This document shows positions 5,268 to 7,955 of a stretch of 7,955 nt of DNA, one piece after another. The DNA comes from Deltaproteobacteria bacterium UBA2385 (GTDB taxonomy: Bacteria > Myxococcota_A > UBA796 > UBA2385): contig DDSR01000103.1 of assembly GCA_002343455.1 (NCBI GenBank), forward strand, positions 1 through 7,955. The letters run 5' to 3'. The notes under the pieces are model-generated. The model was not told the origin of the DNA and ran no database searches. It worked only from the letters and a program-made list of their open reading frames with translations. Numbering within the stretch: position 1 is the first letter of the stretch; each line of letters starts with the position of its first letter. A program made the position numbers and the translations under genes.

Positions 5268-7955
5268 ATGCCTCTCCTCGCCAAGATCGAACGTTTGAAG
5301 CAAGAAGCGGCCCGCCGCGTCCCCCCGGCGGGCGTCTCCACCGAGCTCTTCCAGGCCTTCGTCAACGCCAGCGTGGTCCACCTCCGGGCGCCCTTCCTCT
5401 CGCGCCACTCCGAGACCGAGTGTGTCGATCTGCTCGCTTCGGCCTTCGAGAGGGCCTTCTCCTACCAGGGCCCGACCCCCAGCGTGCAGCACCGGCTGGA
5501 CGGCAACGTCCTCAGCCTGTGGTCGATCATGCCCGACCAGTCCTTCGTGGTGGACACGATCCACCTGATGCTGCGGCGAAAAGGCTGGGAGTACCTGGCT
5601 GGCTTCAACCTGATGGTCGCCGTGGGCCGGGCCGAGGATGGCAGCATCCGCTCGGTCGATGGCCCGGGGGACAAGCTGGAGAGCATCACCTGGCTGATCG
5701 CCGAGGTCCCGGACACCTCCACGGTCGAGAGCTCCGTCTCGGTCCTGACGGGCAGCCTGCTCCTCTGTCAGGCCCTCTACACCGACTACCAGCCCAGCCT
5801 GGACCTGCTCAACACCCAGGCCAAGGCCCTCTTCGCCATGGCCAAGCGCGCGCCCGAGCTCGCCGCCGATCTCCGCGAGTCCGGCGACTTCCTGAAGTGG
5901 CTGGTCACCGACAACTTCGTCTTCATGGGCCTCGCCGTCGACGACAAGCACATGGGCGTGCTGCGCCCGGAGTACAACGCGCTCTGGGATGGCACCAGCG
6001 CCGAGCAGGGCTGGCTCGACGGCCCGATCGTGGCGGTGCGCAAGGGCCAGCTCGAGTCCCGGATGCACCGCGCCGGGCGGGTGGACGAGATCCGCGTCCA
6101 GATCCCCTCGGTAGAGGGCGCGCCGGGCAAGACCATCATCATCCAGGGCCTCTTCACCTACCGGGCGGTCACCCAGCCCAGCCGGCACATCCCCTGGCTG
6201 CGGCGCACCCTGGCCAGCATCCTCGCCAAGCAGCACGCCCAGCCCGGCAGCTACCCCTACAAGGGCGTGTCCAACGTCTTCGACTCCCTGCCCACCGAGT
6301 TCCTCTTCACTGCGACCGAGGCCGAGATCAGCTCGGTCATCGATCGCGTGATGGAGGCCGAGCAGCAGCAGGACGCGCGGGCCCACCTGATCCAGCGCCC
6401 CGACAGCCCCAGCACCTTCGCCCTGGTCGCCATGCCCAAGGGACGGTGGAGCGAGCAGATGCGCGAGCGCCTGCAGCAGGTCCTGGTCGAGGCCACGGGC
6501 GCCACCTACAGCGACCACGGCGTCTTCATGGGTCGCTTCGACACCATGCTGGTGCACTTCTACATGACCGGCCGGCGCCGCCTCGAAGAGAGCGACATCG
6601 ACGACACGGTCAAGGCGCTGATCGCCATCGCCACCCCCTGGATCGACCGCCTGTACTGGCACATCGTGCAGACCGAGGGCTCCGCGCGGGCCACCGAGCT
6701 GGTCTTCCGCTGGGGAGAGGCCTTCGACGCCGAGTACCGCCGGGTGACCTCGGTGGAGCAGTCCCTGCGCGACATCCAGCTCCTGGACAGCATCGCCGGC
6801 GGACGCACCATCGCCGCCAGCGTCTTCCTCGATCCCGAGGGGCGCCCCAACCTGCGCATCTTCCAGCACGCCGACATCCTGCTCTCCGACATGCTGCCGG
6901 TGCTCGACAACCACGGCCTGATCGTGATCGATCAGTACGCCAACGACGTCCGGCTGGCCAACGGTCAGCACATGACGCTGGACACCTTCCGGCTGAAGGG
7001 CGCCTGGGGGCTCAGGAACGAAGAGCTCGTCGCCCGCGCCGAGATGCTGGTGGACAGCATCGAGGCGGTCTTCTCGCAGCGGGTCGACAACGACCTGCTG
7101 CACCGGGTCTGCCTGCGCGCCTCGGTCCCCTGGCAGGGCGTCGACATGGTGCGGGCCTACCTCGGCTACGCCCGACAGATCGGCCTGGGCTACACCTTCG
7201 CCCGCTACCAGGAGATCCTCCTGGCCCAGCCGGCGATGGTCCACAGCCTGTGGGAGCTCTTCCAGGCCCGCTTCGATCCCGCCGCCAGCGGCGACCGCGC
7301 CTCGACCTACGCCGCCCTCTCCGAGCGCTGCCAGGACCAGCTCCGCGGGATCGACGATCACGACCAGGACATCGTCTTCCGGACCCTGTTCAACCTGATC
7401 GACAGCACCCTGCGCACCAACTTCTATCGCCAGGACCGGGTCGACTGGTACATCAGCCTCAAGCTCGACCACGCCCGCATCTGGAACCTGCCCGAGCCTC
7501 GCCTGATGGTCGAGATCTACGTCCATCACCGGGTCGTCGAGGGCCTGCACCTGCGCGGCGGCCCGATCGCCCGCGGCGGCATCCGCTGGTCCGACCGCTC
7601 GGACTTCCGGCGCGAGGTGCTCGACCTCGTCAACACCCAGATGGTCAAGAACGTGCTCATCGTGCCCGAGGGCGCCAAGGGCGGCTTCTTCCTCAAGAAG
7701 AGCGTGGCCGACCGCGACGAGCGCCGCAAGCGGGCCGACGACATGTACGAGATCCTCGTGCGCGGCATGCTGGACGTCACCGACAACATCGTCGACGGCG
7801 CCGTGGTCCCGCCGCCCCAGGTGGTCCGGCACGACGGCGACGACCCCTACCTGGTCGTGGCGGCCGACAAGGGCACCGCCCACCTCAGCGATCGGGCCAA
7901 CCGCCTCAGCCGCAGCTACGGCTTCTGGCTGGACGACGCCTTCGCCAGCGGCGGC
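5268..7955 (+). CDS. NAD-specific glutamate dehydrogenase, large GDH180 type (partial, 3' end beyond window)
   Basis: Catalyses reversible NAD+-dependent oxidative deamination of L-glutamate to 2-oxoglutarate and ammonia in the cytoplasm, usually in the catabolic direction. The frame stays open for 896 codons to the window edge; family members of this class run to about 1,600 residues, so roughly the C-terminal 45 percent is missing. N-terminal part: an ACT-like segment (about 75-150), then GDFLKWLVTDNFVFMG (206-221), which matches the family's EDFLRWL..DHF.FLG block; GLFTYRA (294-300); SVFDSLPTEFLF-like YKGVSNVFDSLPTEFLF (331-347); and an LLSDMLPVLDNHGLIVID block (538-555) typical of these enzymes. 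Catalytic domain: HLRGGPIARGGIRWSDR (761-777), MVKN (792-795), EGAKGG (801-806) and DKGTAHLSD (867-875), ending in the conserved YGFWLDDAFASGG. By comparison with E. coli GdhA, Lys804 should be the catalytic lysine and Asp867 the catalytic aspartate; this mapping is inference. The segment about 368-410 is diverged from the proteobacterial R.F.RRD...VPR block. The homologous gene in Pseudomonas aeruginosa is gdhB. Start: ATG with GGAG upstream. Confidence 0.93.
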   Translation, partial: MPLLAKIERLKQEAARRVPPAGVSTELFQAFVNASVVHLRAPFLSRHSETECVDLLASAFERAFSYQGPTPSVQHRLDGNVLSLWSIMPDQSFVVDTIHLMLRRKGWEYLAGFNLMVAVGRAEDGSIRSVDGPGDKLESITWLIAEVPDTSTVESSVSVLTGSLLLCQALYTDYQPSLDLLNTQAKALFAMAKRAPELAADLRESGDFLKWLVTDNFVFMGLAVDDKHMGVLRPEYNALWDGTSAEQGWLDGPIVAVRKGQLESRMHRAGRVDEIRVQIPSVEGAPGKTIIIQGLFTYRAVTQPSRHIPWLRRTLASILAKQHAQPGSYPYKGVSNVFDSLPTEFLFTATEAEISSVIDRVMEAEQQQDARAHLIQRPDSPSTFALVAMPKGRWSEQMRERLQQVLVEATGATYSDHGVFMGRFDTMLVHFYMTGRRRLEESDIDDTVKALIAIATPWIDRLYWHIVQTEGSARATELVFRWGEAFDAEYRRVTSVEQSLRDIQLLDSIAGGRTIAASVFLDPEGRPNLRIFQHADILLSDMLPVLDNHGLIVIDQYANDVRLANGQHMTLDTFRLKGAWGLRNEELVARAEMLVDSIEAVFSQRVDNDLLHRVCLRASVPWQGVDMVRAYLGYARQIGLGYTFARYQEILLAQPAMVHSLWELFQARFDPAASGDRASTYAALSERCQDQLRGIDDHDQDIVFRTLFNLIDSTLRTNFYRQDRVDWYISLKLDHARIWNLPEPRLMVEIYVHHRVVEGLHLRGGPIARGGIRWSDRSDFRREVLDLVNTQMVKNVLIVPEGAKGGFFLKKSVADRDERRKRADDMYEILVRGMLDVTDNIVDGAVVPPPQVVRHDGDDPYLVVAADKGTAHLSDRANRLSRSYGFWLDDAFASGG

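Noticed and set aside
5214..7883. An uninterrupted 889-codon open frame on the minus strand opposite the glutamate dehydrogenase gene
   Set aside because: Its translation is rich in Gly, Val, Asp, Ala and His with no domain pattern, as expected from reading a GC-rich gene backwards. The plus-strand frame matches a known enzyme throughout.

Overview
The window is very GC-rich (G/C at almost every third codon position) and densely coding. It carries five protein genes and no RNA gene, insertion sequence, CRISPR array or phage gene that I can see. The codon use, the two lipoproteins built from surface-type beta-sandwich domains, the large NAD-glutamate dehydrogenase and the exported Shewanella-like phosphatase fit a Myxococcota-like (former Deltaproteobacteria) chromosome. 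That placement is inference from gene style; there is no marker gene to confirm it.

Layout. (1) 40-2936, plus strand: two overlapping paralogous lipoprotein genes. They have the same order of parts: a 17-residue signal peptide ending in a lipidated Cys, two HYDIN/ASPM-like Ig domains, one PKD-like domain, and a C-terminal YfaP/DUF2135-like domain with conserved cysteines. (2) 2942-4252, minus strand: a TldE/PmbA-type protein, convergent with the lipoprotein pair and separated from it by 5 bases. The junction can fold into a nested hairpin. (3) 4253-4317: a 65-base divergent promoter region with a perfect 15-base inverted repeat just before the next gene. (4) 4318-5205, plus strand: an exported PPP-family (Shelph-type) metallophosphatase. 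(5) 5268 to the window end, plus strand: the N-terminal 896 codons of a large (GDH180-type) NAD-specific glutamate dehydrogenase, cut by the window edge inside its catalytic domain.

The five genes do not form an obvious pathway. The lipoprotein pair is clearly one unit of transcription and evolution (tandem duplication, overlapping frames). The others look like independent housekeeping or accessory genes. I do not see a convincing new defence, mobile or biosynthetic system. The points most worth a second look are the duplicated lipoproteins with an invariant three-cysteine set, the orphan PmbA-like subunit with no TldD partner in view, the exported eukaryotic-type phosphatase with a possibly leaderless start, and the two symmetric DNA elements at the gene junctions.
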